Below are positions 1 to 8,263 of a stretch of 64,000 nt of DNA, piece after piece; position 1 is the first letter of the stretch; each line of letters starts with the position of its first letter. The notes beneath the pieces are model-generated. The model was not told the origin of the DNA and did no database searches. It saw only the letters and a program-made list of their open reading frames with translations. This DNA comes from Candidatus Pelearchaeum maunauluense. Lineage in GTDB: Archaea; Thermoproteota; Nitrososphaeria_A; Caldarchaeales; Caldarchaeaceae. The position numbers and the translations under genes were made by a program. The stretch lies in contig JANVYQ010000002.1 of assembly GCA_030059675.1 (NCBI GenBank), forward strand, positions 82,260-146,259, read 5' to 3'.

Positions 1-319
1 TTTCTCGCTGGAATTTATCTATCGGAAAAACTGGAGCTAATTTTATTTGCCACGGATAGCCTGTTGGATTTAATTTCCAGTATCTCACCGGTTCCCTGGA
101 TTCTCTCTTCTCTAATAGGGTGCATAATATCCATATTCCTTTAACGCCTCTGTATTCCCCATAAAGCAAGATATCATCGCCAGCCTCTAACTTCATCCAT
201 TTACGTTTATTATTACCAGACCTATCATCAGGAAATCCCCATAAACCTTCGGAGAATAAAGACTCAGCATGCGCATGGCTAAAACTCAAAATGTTAACAA
301 TGGCTGTTTGCTTATTCAA
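1..319 (-). CDS. EVE/PUA-like domain protein, C-terminus beyond the left edge
   Basis: An open reading frame on the minus strand runs off the left edge, so only the N-terminal 106 residues are seen. The visible part has the look of an EVE-type (PUA-like/YTH-like) modified-base-binding domain: an early LWGFPDD segment, a Lys/Trp run, then GDDILLYGEYRGVKGIW, matching the usual pattern of 'too large for the pocket' loop followed by a beta strand and a GI-W motif. The proposed start is a TTG directly after an in-frame TAG, so it is weak; no ATG is available near the N-terminus. EVE domains are often fused to McrB-type GTPase or HNH nuclease parts of restriction systems, but no such partner is inside the window. 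The family call is by inspection only. Confidence 0.5.
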   Translation of the reverse strand, partial: MNKQTAIVNILSFSHAHAESLFSEGLWGFPDDRSGNNKRKWMKLEAGDDILLYGEYRGVKGIWILCTLLEKRESREPVRYWKLNPTGYPWQIKLAPVFPIDKFQRE

Positions 320-702
320 CTAACTTCCCCCACGACGGCATTGACTTAAATGGTTTATTTATTTTGTTGCATAAGGATCTTAAAAGAACTTTGGATATCT
401 TAAAAAGGCTAATGCAATGGATTACATGGTATTCTTACTTCTCAGTATGAATTTATCCGATTTGGGCTACGAAAATTGACCCTACTCTGATTGGAATAGA
501 ATCATTATTTCTTTAATGTCTTTTAGCACGATTATCGTTATTCCTATTAGTTCCATTTATCTGATTCTTAGGATTTACTCCTTCCTGGGACTCTGCGGTA
601 TCCTCCGCCTCTCTTGGTTCGCCGAACGAGATATAGAGGACATAGTTTTAACAAGGTAACCTATGTTAGGTTTATCTAGACTAATAACCATGCCCTTCAA
701 AA
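320..702. other. 383-base gap with no gene; holds repeat copy A
   Basis: No convincing reading frame is seen on either strand. The stretch is AT-rich and carries one copy of a diverged direct repeat (483-597), whose reverse strand keeps a short Asn/Lys-rich frame (around N-R-N-N-D-N-R-A-K) broken by stops. It looks like decayed coding DNA rather than a regulatory region. Confidence 0.4.
483..597. repeat. Diverged direct repeat, copy A
   Basis: This stretch is similar to 2124-2234. Both begin with TACTCTGATT, share TTCTTTA(A/G)TGTCTTT, then ATTATCGTTATTC and CTGATTCTTA in the same order and spacing, allowing small indels. On the reverse strand both copies keep a similar Asn/Lys-rich peptide, so they are probably two decayed copies of one gene end. 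The family is not recognised. Confidence 0.5.
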
Positions 703-1105
703 CTATTCTATAGTGTCTTCTACTCTTCGCGGATCTATTCTTTCTATACCTAAATCATCATAGGTTTTGTTTGTACTTATTATCTTTAGGTTTCGGCTTT
801 TAGCTACTGATGCATGGAATGAGACGAAAACACCATAGCCCTTAGCTATTAAGGAGAGAGCCTCGTAAGCCTCTTCTGAAGTTGGCTGTAGTATATATAT
901 AGATTCTTTAATGTTTTCATTATTTCTTCTACTTTTTCGGGGCCTATGTCTCTTTTTATGACTATTGCAAGTTCTAAGACGACAATTATGGAGGTCTTGA
1001 CAGTTATTTTCCCAGTTTTTATCAGCCCTACTACCCTATCTGCCGCTTCATGCAGCCAGTCCGAGGGATTAAGATAAGCATATCAGCGTCTATGAAGTAA
1101 TCCAA
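703..1105 (-). pseudogene. PIN-domain toxin (VapC type), frameshifted
   Basis: Reading the minus strand from a TTG at 1105, which overlaps the antitoxin stop, gives DYFIDADMLI, the first acidic strand of a PIN nuclease. The frame must then shift near 1070-1074 to continue as NPSDWLHEAADR and a helical middle region, shift again near 895-900 to read LQPTSEEAYEAL, and once more near 855 to reach IAKGYGVF and the end at 703, which keeps a late STN-x-x-YDDLG segment typical of PIN C-termini. PIN toxins are Mg-dependent RNases. With at least three frameshifts this one cannot be made as a single protein. It follows the small antitoxin upstream with overlapping ends, the standard operon order. Confidence 0.6.
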
Positions 1106-1248
1106 CCCTTAGCCTCCATATATGCAATCATCTCGGCCTTCCTGTGGAAATCTCTAGTAAGCTCGCTGAGCCCAAGCTCATAAATTAAACTAGCCTTATC
1201 CTCTGGAATAGACTCAGGGACCTTCACCGTTATAGTAGTCTTCTTCAT
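1090..1248 (-). CDS. Small VapB-like antitoxin
   Basis: A 52-residue protein with an ATG start at 1248. It opens with KKTTITVKVPESI, the beta-strand pattern of archaeal ribbon-helix-helix or related VapB antitoxins, and then has an amphipathic helical C-terminal part ending ...EAKGWITS. Its stop overlaps the start of the PIN toxin remnant. By analogy it would bind DNA and neutralise the toxin. The gene is intact although its toxin partner is broken. Confidence 0.55.
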   Translation of the reverse strand: MKKTTITVKVPESIPEDKASLIYELGLSELTRDFHRKAEMIAYMEAKGWITS

Positions 1249-1386
1249 AACTAGCCTAACTAAAATTAGGCTAAGACATTTAAATATGTTGCTGCCTATC
1301 AGCCTTATCTATAGAACATCGTAAACTGGACGACGTTGACAACGATTCGCTAAAGCTTATATCTAATAACTTACATCACCTTTTTG

Positions 1387-1635
1387 ATGGCCGAAGGTTC
1401 TGCGGAAGAGCTGCTTGAGAGAATAACCGTTGATCCTGATATATTGGCTGGGAAGCCAGTTATTAAGGGCACTAGGATATCAGTTGAGCTGATCCTAGAG
1501 TTACTTGCTAACGGCTGGTCTTTTGAACAAATCCTAGAGAATTATCCACAGCTAAGCATGCAGGACATTCGGGCCGCAATAAGGTATGCTGCTGAAGTAT
1601 TAAAGGGCGAGAGGGTGTACCAAATCCCTGAGTAG
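1387..1635 (+). CDS. DUF433 family antitoxin
   Basis: An 82-residue protein. The segment DPDILAGKPVIKGTRISVE followed by a second helix pair (GWSFEQILENYPQLSMQDI) is the hallmark of DUF433, a winged-helix-like family usually paired with a DUF5615 PIN-like toxin. I prefer the ATG at 1387 to the TTG one codon earlier. The downstream toxin frame overlaps the stop codon but is interrupted. Expected role: transcriptional autorepression and toxin binding. This antitoxin looks complete. Confidence 0.85.
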   Translation: MAEGSAEELLERITVDPDILAGKPVIKGTRISVELILELLANGWSFEQILENYPQLSMQDIRAAIRYAAEVLKGERVYQIPE

Positions 1636-1981
1636 GCTAATAGCAGACGAAAATATACCAGTAAAGGCCATAGAGATTCTAAAAAGAAAGGGCGTGGATA
1701 TTATCTCTTTTTCTGAGTTTTCTAAGGGTCTTAAGGACGAAGGAGTAGTTAAGGTAGCAAATAGGTAAAGAAGGATAATAGTAACGTTTGACAAGGATTT
1801 TGGTGAAATAGTAGTTAAGAGGAAATTTAAGATAGAGGGAATAATTATATTAAGATTCAAGCCAGAATCTCCCGAAAAAGTAGCTGATAGAATATTGTAT
1901 TTACTAAGCTCAAGCATAGAGTTGCAGAATTACATGATCATAATGCAGCAAAGGCGGATAAGGATAATATCATTAAAGTGA
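1628..1981 (+). pseudogene. DUF5615 PIN-like toxin with in-frame TAA
   Basis: The frame encodes LIADENIPVKAIEILKRKG, the N-terminal strand and helix of DUF5615 proteins with the catalytic Asp/Glu, and after an in-frame TAA at 1766-1768 resumes with RRIIVTFDKDFGE, the conserved second acidic motif. A single G-to-T change (GAA to TAA) in the usual REGR-like position explains the stop. The frame also lacks an ATG, GTG or TTG start; only a CTG at 1628 is available. So the toxin is doubly damaged while the DUF433 antitoxin just upstream is intact. Confidence 0.7.
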
Positions 1982-2444
1982 AAGCATCTAAACTAAAATA
2001 GTAAAAGCCAAGTTGCAATATATCGGAAGAGCTAAGAAAGTTATATTAGATAGTACACAAATATAAGAAATAAGGCACTTTAGCAAATAACACCTGGCGG
2101 ATGTTGATTACGACAACTAGTCATACTCTGATTAAATACACTCACTCAATATATTTCTTTAGTGTCTTTGCCCTATTATCGTTATTCTTATTAAGTTCTC
2201 TCTATTGTCTGATTCTTATTATTGCTCTTCCCTGATGCTTTATGCTACTATCTATCTGCTTAAATGGCCTTACTAAATTGTAACAATTTACCTGCCCTAA
2301 AGATATCACAAGAGATTAGTGTATATAGAAACTAAGTCTTTAATGGGTTGTTGTAAGAGGGATTGAGGTTATTCATGGGTTCGTTTTTGCTAAGGGGTAA
2401 ACGCTTATATTGTGGGTATTTTCTTGTTTTGTGGGTATAGCTTT
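1982..2444. other. 463-base gap with no gene; holds repeat copy B
   Basis: No supported reading frame. It is AT-rich and contains repeat copy B (2124-2234). The last part may carry the promoter of the AbrB/PIN pair; TTATATTG at about 2405-2412 lies roughly 35 bases before the AbrB start at 2445. Confidence 0.4.
2124..2234. repeat. Diverged direct repeat, copy B
   Basis: The partner of 483-597, about 1.6 kb downstream in the same orientation. On the reverse strand it reads LNKNNDNRAKTLKKYIE before a stop, closely similar to the peptide remnant of copy A. The two copies flank the DUF433/DUF5615 and first PIN modules. Confidence 0.5.
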
Positions 2445-2693
2445 ATGAGTGTGGTTAGCATTGATGAGCGTGGGCGGATTACTCTCCCTAGGGATATTAG
2501 GGAGATGGGTGATAGGGCTGTTGTTATTTCTGCTGGGAGTTTTGCGGTTGTTATTCCCATTCCTAAGAAGCCTGAAAAGATTGCGGGTGGCTGGCTTAAG
2601 TCTAGGAGAGGTAGGAAGGAACTCGGGTTGTTGGCTGAGGAGAAGGCTAGGGGCGACGCCGTCGCGAGAACTAGAATGAGAAAGCAACTATGA
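2445..2693 (+). CDS. AbrB/SpoVT-type antitoxin (VapB)
   Basis: An 82-residue protein beginning MSVVSIDERGRITLPRDIRE, the swapped-hairpin AbrB DNA-binding motif (D-x-x-GRI-x-LP). The C-terminal half is rich in Lys and Arg and would contact the toxin. I place the start at the ATG at 2445 rather than at codons 11 positions upstream because AbrB proteins begin a few residues before this motif. The stop overlaps the start of the PIN gene (ATGA), indicating translational coupling. Role: toxin neutralisation and autoregulation. Confidence 0.85.
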   Translation: MSVVSIDERGRITLPRDIREMGDRAVVISAGSFAVVIPIPKKPEKIAGGWLKSRRGRKELGLLAEEKARGDAVARTRMRKQL

Positions 2694-3106
2694 TTATTGA
2701 GAGCGATGTTATATATGAGTATGTTAAGGCTAGCGACTGGCTAAAACCAGTGGCTAATAAGCTAATATCCAGAATAGCACGAGGCGAGTTTGGTACTGTG
2801 TATTCAAGTAGAGAGATTCTCCACGAGCTATATTATGTCTCGATGGAGGAGGGCGTATCCCTTAAGGAATTTATAAGAAGGGCGGCGACAATAACAGCAA
2901 TACCAAACCTCTCACTACTACCTACAACATATGAAATAGACCTCCTGGTCCTAACCCTCATGCAGCAATACAAACTCAGCTCAATATTTGACGCATACTA
3001 TGCTGCTACATGACTAAACATGATAGAAGACAAGACAATGATATCAACAGACGAGGAATATGACAAGATAGCAGGCATAAGGAGAATAGATCCACGAGAT
3101 ATTTAA
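2690..3106 (+). pseudogene. PIN-domain toxin (VapC) with in-frame TGA
   Basis: The first 107 codons give a PIN fold: IIESDVIYEYVKASD with the first catalytic acidic residue, the helical middle, then SSIFDAYYAA with the third acidic motif. An in-frame TGA at 3011-3013 follows directly. Beyond it the frame continues for another 30 codons with MISTDEEYDKI and RRIDPRDI, which is exactly the conserved PIN C-terminus (D/E near the last strand) and a normal end at 3106. Thus one nonsense change removes the last beta strand and the fourth acidic residue. The truncated product could still fold partly, but is likely inactive. Confidence 0.75.
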
Positions 3107-3228
3107 CGCTCACATCAAAAATAGCTATCTAATGAAGCTCCAGTATCAAGAAATGCCCTTATGTCCTTCCCATGTTTTGTTTTAATCTTTATTCTACAGT
3201 AGACTGTTCAAGCTTGTTTTTTCTCAGT

Positions 3229-3772
3229 TTAGTGTTTGTTTTGTGAGGAGATTGTGTAAGATTTGGAGGTCGTTTTTAGATATTTTTCTATGCATTTTAC
3301 TAGTTGTTTGCTGATGTGTTTTCTTCGTAGTTTTTCTAGTAGAGGTATTGGGTGTACGTTGAGAAAACGATGTTGTATCCTTCTTATTTTATTGATTTGA
3401 TCTTCATTTTTGGCTAAAGCTACTGTTTCTTCGTCGTTTAGGAGCTGTATCATAAAAGCCAGCATGGTTATTATGTGATCTGGTTTTCTGATTCGTGTTC
3501 GTATCCTGCGTTTCTGTAGAACTCGTTTATTGTCATGGGGTAGAGCCTCCTTGCTGCTGGGTCTAAGTCTTTTCTCACATATCTACCTAGTATGTTTGGA
3601 ATTTCTTCATATGCGTTATCTTTTATTTTCTCTGGTTCGATGTCGCATCCAAGTTCTTTAATCCTTTCCAAAACTACGATAATATTAGGGTCTTTCTTTT
3701 CAAGAAGTTTGAATAATGAATGTAAAGTTCTGTAAAATGTTTGTCGTGTTCTGGTCGTTTCATATTATTCAT
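3229..3772 (-). pseudogene. TorD-like molybdoenzyme assembly chaperone, frameshifted
   Basis: The minus strand holds overlapping frames that join into one protein. Starting near ATG 3772, the frame must shift to read QTFYRTLHSLFKLLEKKD and on to FYRNAGYEHESE, then shift by one base in an A-run near 3480 to continue PDHIITMLAFMIQLLNDEE and RRIQHRFLNVHPIPLLEKL. The order of an N-terminal R-x-x-x-Y-x-x-L-x-x-LF helix, a central PDH-(I/L)-x-x-x-L-x-F helix and a later Q-x-(F)-L-x-x-H-(I/L)-P-x-L segment is that of TorD/DmsD/NarJ-type chaperones, which hold the signal and the apo form of complex iron-sulfur molybdoenzymes. No such enzyme is in the window. The assignment rests on pattern only. Confidence 0.4.
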
Positions 3773-3953
3773 GCTGTCTTCATTGATGTGAAGGATAAAA
3801 TATAAAGGAATGAGAAAGTTTACCATATTACCTGCGGAACTTCTAGTTTCTTTTTCCCCCGTCGGTCTCATCTTCGCTGGTGCTATGAAATACGCCTGTG
3901 CTGCTCCATAAGTAATGGAAGCGGTCGCGCTTAATTGTTGGTATGTTTGCCAT
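3773..3953 (-). pseudogene. Unrecognised broken reading frame
   Basis: From an ATG at 3953 one frame reads MANIPTIKRDRFHYL; the neighbouring frame then reads TYGAAQAYFIAPAKMRPTGEK and a hydrophobic stretch MVNFLIPLYFILH. Both look protein-like, which suggests a small gene with a frameshift near 3905. It lies just upstream of the TorD-like remnant. I do not recognise the family. Confidence 0.25.
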
Positions 3954-4010
3954 GCTTTGTGAGAGGGTTAATTAATTATTTAAATAAATTGGGAGAGGGT
4001 GTTAAGATTT

Positions 4011-5017
4011 TTAGCATCGGCGTAGTAGTATTCCTACCGTTATAGCCGCTATCATTATAGCTATGATTGATACTGTGGCTATCGTTATTATATCCGTGGG
4101 CGGATAGGGTTCTGTGCGTAATGTTTCGGTGGCTTTCTTCTCAAATACAGTTGTCGTAGTTGGTTTTGTTTCTTCAGCCCCTTCCTCTACCGTGGTTGTT
4201 ATAATGATTGTTGATGTGATTATCTTCTCTTGCTCTGTGAATATGCTGGTTATAGTTGTAGGCTCAACGAACATCGTAGTATATGTCGTGCCCTGTTCTG
4301 TTGTGGTGTATTTGTTGGTTGTTCCCTTGATTGTCGTGGTTTTTGTCGTTGGTGGGAATAGTGTGGTTGTCTCAATAGGTGGTAAAGTTATTGTGAATTC
4401 TGTTCCTTGGATGAAAATGGTAGTTCCTGGGAACCCCGCAGCGAAAATCACCGTAGCTGGGACATTCTCTATAATGAAGGTGTTTTCAACAGTAACTACC
4501 ACGTCGCTGCATTCTTTAATCATCTCGGCATAAACGGGGAGAGGAACAGAGTACGTGGTTGTCAATCCAGGCATGGAAACTACCGTCTCAAATGCATAAT
4601 CCTCAAAATCTATACCAGTCGTTGTTGTGGTGTAGCCTTTTTCAGTTGCTATTACCTTAGTAACCAGGGTTTGTTCATCCAAGACTGTTGAGAACATGAA
4701 TGTGGTGCCTGGGAAGGTTATGGTGGTTTCTGGCACTTTTATAACTTGCGTCTGCCCCGCTGGCGGCTCCAAGGGGGTTACTCTCACTATGCATACTTGG
4801 TCTCCTCTTTTCTCTACAATTATCTTCACTAGCCTGGGTACTGTACTGTGATTTCGCCAACTCCGCCGCCTACTTCTATGACGGCTGTATAGACCTTTCT
4901 AGGTATTGTGACGAGCGTCGTCTTCGTTGTTGTTATTGTTCTCGCGCCCAACGCAACAGCTGTTAAGCCCAAAACAATAATCAATAATAAGACCAGGGCT
5001 CCGCACGTATGTTTGGT
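4011..5017 (-). pseudogene. Thr-rich surface protein with C-terminal anchor, probably frameshifted
   Basis: The main frame (4829 down to 4011, GTG start) encodes 272 residues rich in Thr, Val and Ile with many T-T-T runs, ending in a hydrophobic segment (IITIATVSIIAIMIAAITVGILL) and RRC, a typical membrane anchor of an archaeal cell-surface protein. Immediately upstream another frame encodes a signal-peptide-like segment (ALVLLLIIVLGLTAVALGA) followed by a Thr-rich start and ends at a TAG overlapping the GTG. Adding one base at about 4830 joins the two into YPG-LVKIIVEK, so the full protein was probably secreted and is now split. No clear ATG precedes the signal peptide. Likely S-layer-associated; no enzymatic motif is seen. 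Confidence 0.45.
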
Positions 5018-5117
5018 GTTTTGCGCTGATGAAGAAGTTTAAGCTTCTTTGCGTGTGTTGGTGGGGTTTGTAGTTAAGCTTTTTAGTAAATGAAATTAAA
5101 AGTTGGAGAGAAGTGCG

Positions 5118-7598
5118 ATGAAGTTAAGCATCCAAGCTGTGGGTGAGTATTCTGAGCTTTTCGGTGATAGGGTTGTTAATGGTAAGCGGGTTAATGTTGA
5201 GCAGCTTATAGCCGAGCTTAGTGAGGAGCTTCGGCCTGAGATTGACAGGGCTCTGGACGCCAGGCGGCGTTGGCTTGAGTCTAGGTCATCCATCCGCGAG
5301 AAAGGCGCTTTCCCAGACTGGGATGAGAAATTCACAGACGCGGATGGGAATACGCGCACGTTTCGCGAGATTGTTCAGGGGATGATTGATAATTTCCTTG
5401 GTAGGGATACGCCTCTCCGATGGCGGCTCAACGATAACGTGCCTGTGCCCAGCGACGCCCATCCGACCAAGAACCCTGGCCTGGAGATTACTGGTCCTTG
5501 GCATCCGTTGAGCAGGGCTATACACCAGATAAACGCGGACGTTGCGGTGGCTTTTGAGGATGAGGAGGACGCTTCTCCCGCGTGGTATGTTCCTTTCGGT
5601 TTTCCAGATAAGTTGCCCGCTGTTTGGCAGGCTAGGAGGAACGTTAAGCTTGTTCTGGCTGGTGAGGTGCCTACCCCCCACTATGAGAAGGGGAAGGTCT
5701 ATCGTATTGAGAAGCCGCGCGGGAGGTGGCCTACCGTCTTCCATAGAATACCTGGAATCCATCTCCTTGATTTCCAGGTGTTGATGGATGGTAAGCCCGT
5801 GCCTGCCATAGTGGTCTCAGTAGTAATCTACGTCCTCAACAACTACGAGTCTCTCAGACGCGCTGGCTCAGGCGTTTACTTCTACGTCCCCAAGGTGCAG
5901 ACACCTGAGGAGGCCTTGATTGTGGAGAAGCTCCTACGCCGCGTTGAGGAGAAGCTGGGGCTGAGGTATGGGGCGATTAAGATAGCCATGCTCTATGAAG
6001 AAGGGAATGCGGGTAGGTTCCTGCCTGTAATACTCTGGATATGGCGCGAACGTCTCATAAAGTCTAGCAATGGTCGTTGGGATTATCTGGGTAGCCTTAT
6101 TGAGATGTGGAAGGATGAGGCTGTCTTTCCAGACCCGCAGACTGTTACGATGACCTCGCCCAACATGATGGCTTACCAGCGGTATAATGCTCTCATGATG
6201 CTGATGGCTGGGGTTGGCGACGGCGACCTTAACGCAGCGCCAGTAGGAGGCATGGCCGCGGTCATGCTCTACCCACAGACCGACCCGTACGGCCGCTTCA
6301 AATACAACCTAAAAGCGCTACGCGACATAAAGCTGGACAAGCTGAGGGAAAGGCTCATAGGGCTTATCTTCGTCCCAGACGAACCCATACCGCGGGATAG
6401 GGAGATAACGCTTGAAGATATTCTGGCTGGCAGGGTTAAGGGCAGGCTGTTTGATGTCTTTAGACAGAGCTGGGTTGCTACGAAGGAAGAGGCTTACGTA
6501 GCAGCTGGTAATGAGCCGCTGAGAGCAGAGTTGAAGGACTTGCAGGCTATCATAGATGCTGAGATAGAAACTGTGGAGGTTGGTGGTAAGAAGCTCCCCA
6601 CCGTAAGGAGTGGATTGACGCCAGACGAGAGGAAGAGGCTACAGAACTTGGGGCTCCTCAACAAAGATGGTAAGATAACTCCATGGGTTATCCAGCGCGA
6701 TAAGATAGACACGCCTGAAAAGCTCTTTTCCGAGGAGGTTTGGGGAGGGAAAGACCTCTGGCACAGCCTATACGACATCCCGCCTGGAGACATTACGGCT
6801 GAGCATGTGCAGCACGCCTTCTACATGGCTGCCAACTACGGCTTCCAGCTGCTCAACGGAAACCTGGCGGCGGCCATAGATGATTACGAGCTTAACCAGC
6901 GTTTCATGAACGACCTAGCCACGTATCGCATCTTCGTCTCATGGCTCTGGACGGTCATACGCCACCAAGCCACAATAACAAAGGACGGGTATCTCAAGAA
7001 GCCAGCCCTAACGGAGAACGGCGTAATACCAGCGGTTAACGACATCCACATCAAGGCTGGTACGCGATTCACGGCAGAGCTCTTTGAGAAGCTTTGGGAG
7101 CTCCACTATGAGTGGACACGCGAGTTCTACGCTGAGCAGGATAGGAGGGTTGCCTCGCGTATTGTGGGGCGGCTCGCAAAGGGTGGTGATGGTGGTGAGC
7201 TTGTCAAGAAAGTAGTAGAGGTTCTCTCTCGCGCGTATGGCTCTGGCCCGTTCAGGGAGCTCTCAGCCGAGGATGCTGCGCACCAAATAGCCCAGCTACT
7301 GGGGGCAAAGCCTGAGGATGTGTTGGAAGAGGTTAAGCAGGGAGCGCCCCGCTTTGACCGTGCATTCGCTCCAGTGATAATGGACATACTAAAACGCCAG
7401 CTCACAGCACCACGCTACATACAGCACAGCGCGAGAATACTATTCGTGGCAGCAGAAGCCGATAACCAGAAGAGAGAAAAGATACTAGAAGCGGTCTTCA
7501 GCCCCTCGCGCGAGGAAGTGGTAAAGAAGGTTCAGGAAGGCAAGCTGGACGAATCAATCCTAAAGATACACGACTACATATACGACTACCGCAGCTAA
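5118..7598 (+). CDS. aceB: Malate synthase, Sulfolobus type
   Basis: Makes malate from glyoxylate and acetyl-CoA, the second step of the glyoxylate shunt. The protein is about 826 residues, close to the length of the crenarchaeal (Sulfolobus) enzyme and unlike the shorter bacterial form. Recognisable parts are a Pro/Gly-rich N-terminal region with ITGPWHPLSRAI, VAVAFEDEEDASP, and a conserved core at residues 335-375 (DEAVFPDPQTVTMTSP, then GVGDGDLNAAPVGGMAAVMLYP). I choose the ATG at 5118, preceded by GGAG at a normal distance, over the TTG at 5103. The first ~60 codons are unusually rich in T-ending codons compared with the rest. No isocitrate lyase gene is in the window. Confidence 0.85.
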   Translation: MKLSIQAVGEYSELFGDRVVNGKRVNVEQLIAELSEELRPEIDRALDARRRWLESRSSIREKGAFPDWDEKFTDADGNTRTFREIVQGMIDNFLGRDTPLRWRLNDNVPVPSDAHPTKNPGLEITGPWHPLSRAIHQINADVAVAFEDEEDASPAWYVPFGFPDKLPAVWQARRNVKLVLAGEVPTPHYEKGKVYRIEKPRGRWPTVFHRIPGIHLLDFQVLMDGKPVPAIVVSVVIYVLNNYESLRRAGSGVYFYVPKVQTPEEALIVEKLLRRVEEKLGLRYGAIKIAMLYEEGNAGRFLPVILWIWRERLIKSSNGRWDYLGSLIEMWKDEAVFPDPQTVTMTSPNMMAYQRYNALMMLMAGVGDGDLNAAPVGGMAAVMLYPQTDPYGRFKYNLKALRDIKLDKLRERLIGLIFVPDEPIPRDREITLEDILAGRVKGRLFDVFRQSWVATKEEAYVAAGNEPLRAELKDLQAIIDAEIETVEVGGKKLPTVRSGLTPDERKRLQNLGLLNKDGKITPWVIQRDKIDTPEKLFSEEVWGGKDLWHSLYDIPPGDITAEHVQHAFYMAANYGFQLLNGNLAAAIDDYELNQRFMNDLATYRIFVSWLWTVIRHQATITKDGYLKKPALTENGVIPAVNDIHIKAGTRFTAELFEKLWELHYEWTREFYAEQDRRVASRIVGRLAKGGDGGELVKKVVEVLSRAYGSGPFRELSAEDAAHQIAQLLGAKPEDVLEEVKQGAPRFDRAFAPVIMDILKRQLTAPRYIQHSARILFVAAEADNQKREKILEAVFSPSREEVVKKVQEGKLDESILKIHDYIYDYRS

Positions 7599-7644
7599 CA
7601 ACTTATATGTTGAAATAATGCTTAACGTTGTTTTATGAATAATT

Positions 7645-8210
7645 ATGTGTGGCGTAGCGTGGATTAATGTTATTGATGAGGACGCTGCTGATGAGCGTTT
7701 GCGTGTTGTTTTTGAGCATGTACGCCGCGAGCGTGGTAGGCTCTCCAACGTCTTTAGGGCGCATAGCCTAAACCCAGAAGCCCTAGATGCGCATCTAACG
7801 CTTTACATGACGTTGATGTTCGGCGAGTCTGGTCTCAGCAGGGCAGAGAGGGAGCTCATAGCATCTGTCGTCTCGGCAACCAACCGCTGCCTCTACTGCA
7901 CGACGCACCACCGCGAGATGCTCGTCAAATACGTGAGGAGCGAGGAGACTGTTCGGGAGATTCTGGAGAGGTTTGAAGAAGCCAGAGTAAGTGAGAGGGA
8001 GAGGGCGCTCATAAGGTTTGTCAGGAAGCTCACGCAGAGCCCGAGCAGCATGAGCAGCGAGGATGTGGAGATGCTCAGAAAACTGGGTACGACGATAGGG
8101 CGATACTGGACACTGTGCTGGTGGCTACGTACTTCAACTTCGTGAATAGAATAGTCCTGGGTCTTGGGGTGAGGCTTGAAGAGAGGGAGGAAAGGTCATA
8201 CAAGAGCTGA
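7645..8210 (+). pseudogene. AhpD-like carboxymuconolactone decarboxylase family protein, frameshifted
   Basis: The first 150 codons encode an alkylhydroperoxidase AhpD-like all-helical protein with the redox motif CLYCTTHH (C-x-x-C-x-x-x-H) near residue 75 and a preceding LSRAERELIASVVS helix, the pattern of peroxidase-related family members. Near 8092 the frame is broken: the conserved continuation DDRAILDTVLVATYFNFVNR lies in the next frame and ends normally at 8210 (LGVRLEEREERSYKS). Restoring one base (GGTAC to GGTTAC) repairs it. A TATA-like CTTATATG at 7602-7609 lies about 36 bases upstream. Expected role: disulfide-based peroxide detoxification. Confidence 0.7.
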
Positions 8211-8220
8211 CAAATGACGC

Positions 8221-8249
8221 CTCTACAGTCAAGCCGCTTGACTGTAGAG
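8221..8249. repeat. Perfect 13-bp inverted repeat, 3-base spacer
   Basis: CTCTACAGTCAAG (8221-8233) and its exact reverse complement (8237-8249) are separated by CCG. The 12-base direct repeat AGAGCTGACAAA occurs at 8203-8214 (over the AhpD stop) and 8246-8257 (overlapping the right arm). It sits 14 bases upstream of a TATA-like box, so it could be an operator for the downstream epimerase gene, or a hairpin terminator for the AhpD-like gene, although no T-run follows. Confidence 0.75.
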
Positions 8250-8263
8250 CTGACAAAAGCAGC

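Noticed and set aside
2690-3106. In-frame TGA as selenocysteine
   Set aside because: The TGA replaces no conserved Cys position in PIN proteins, and no hairpin-type SECIS or selenium genes are apparent.
4114-4691. Long Val-rich frames on the plus strand over the surface protein
   Set aside because: The antisense of Thr-rich codons (ACx) gives Val/Ser-rich nonsense. The minus-strand gene explains it with a signal peptide and membrane anchor.
1-5000. IS element or integrase
   Set aside because: No transposase, integrase or terminal inverted repeats are seen. The diverged direct repeat is too short and decayed to be called one.
8221-8249. CRISPR repeat
   Set aside because: Only one palindrome is present and there is no series of regular repeats and spacers anywhere in the window.
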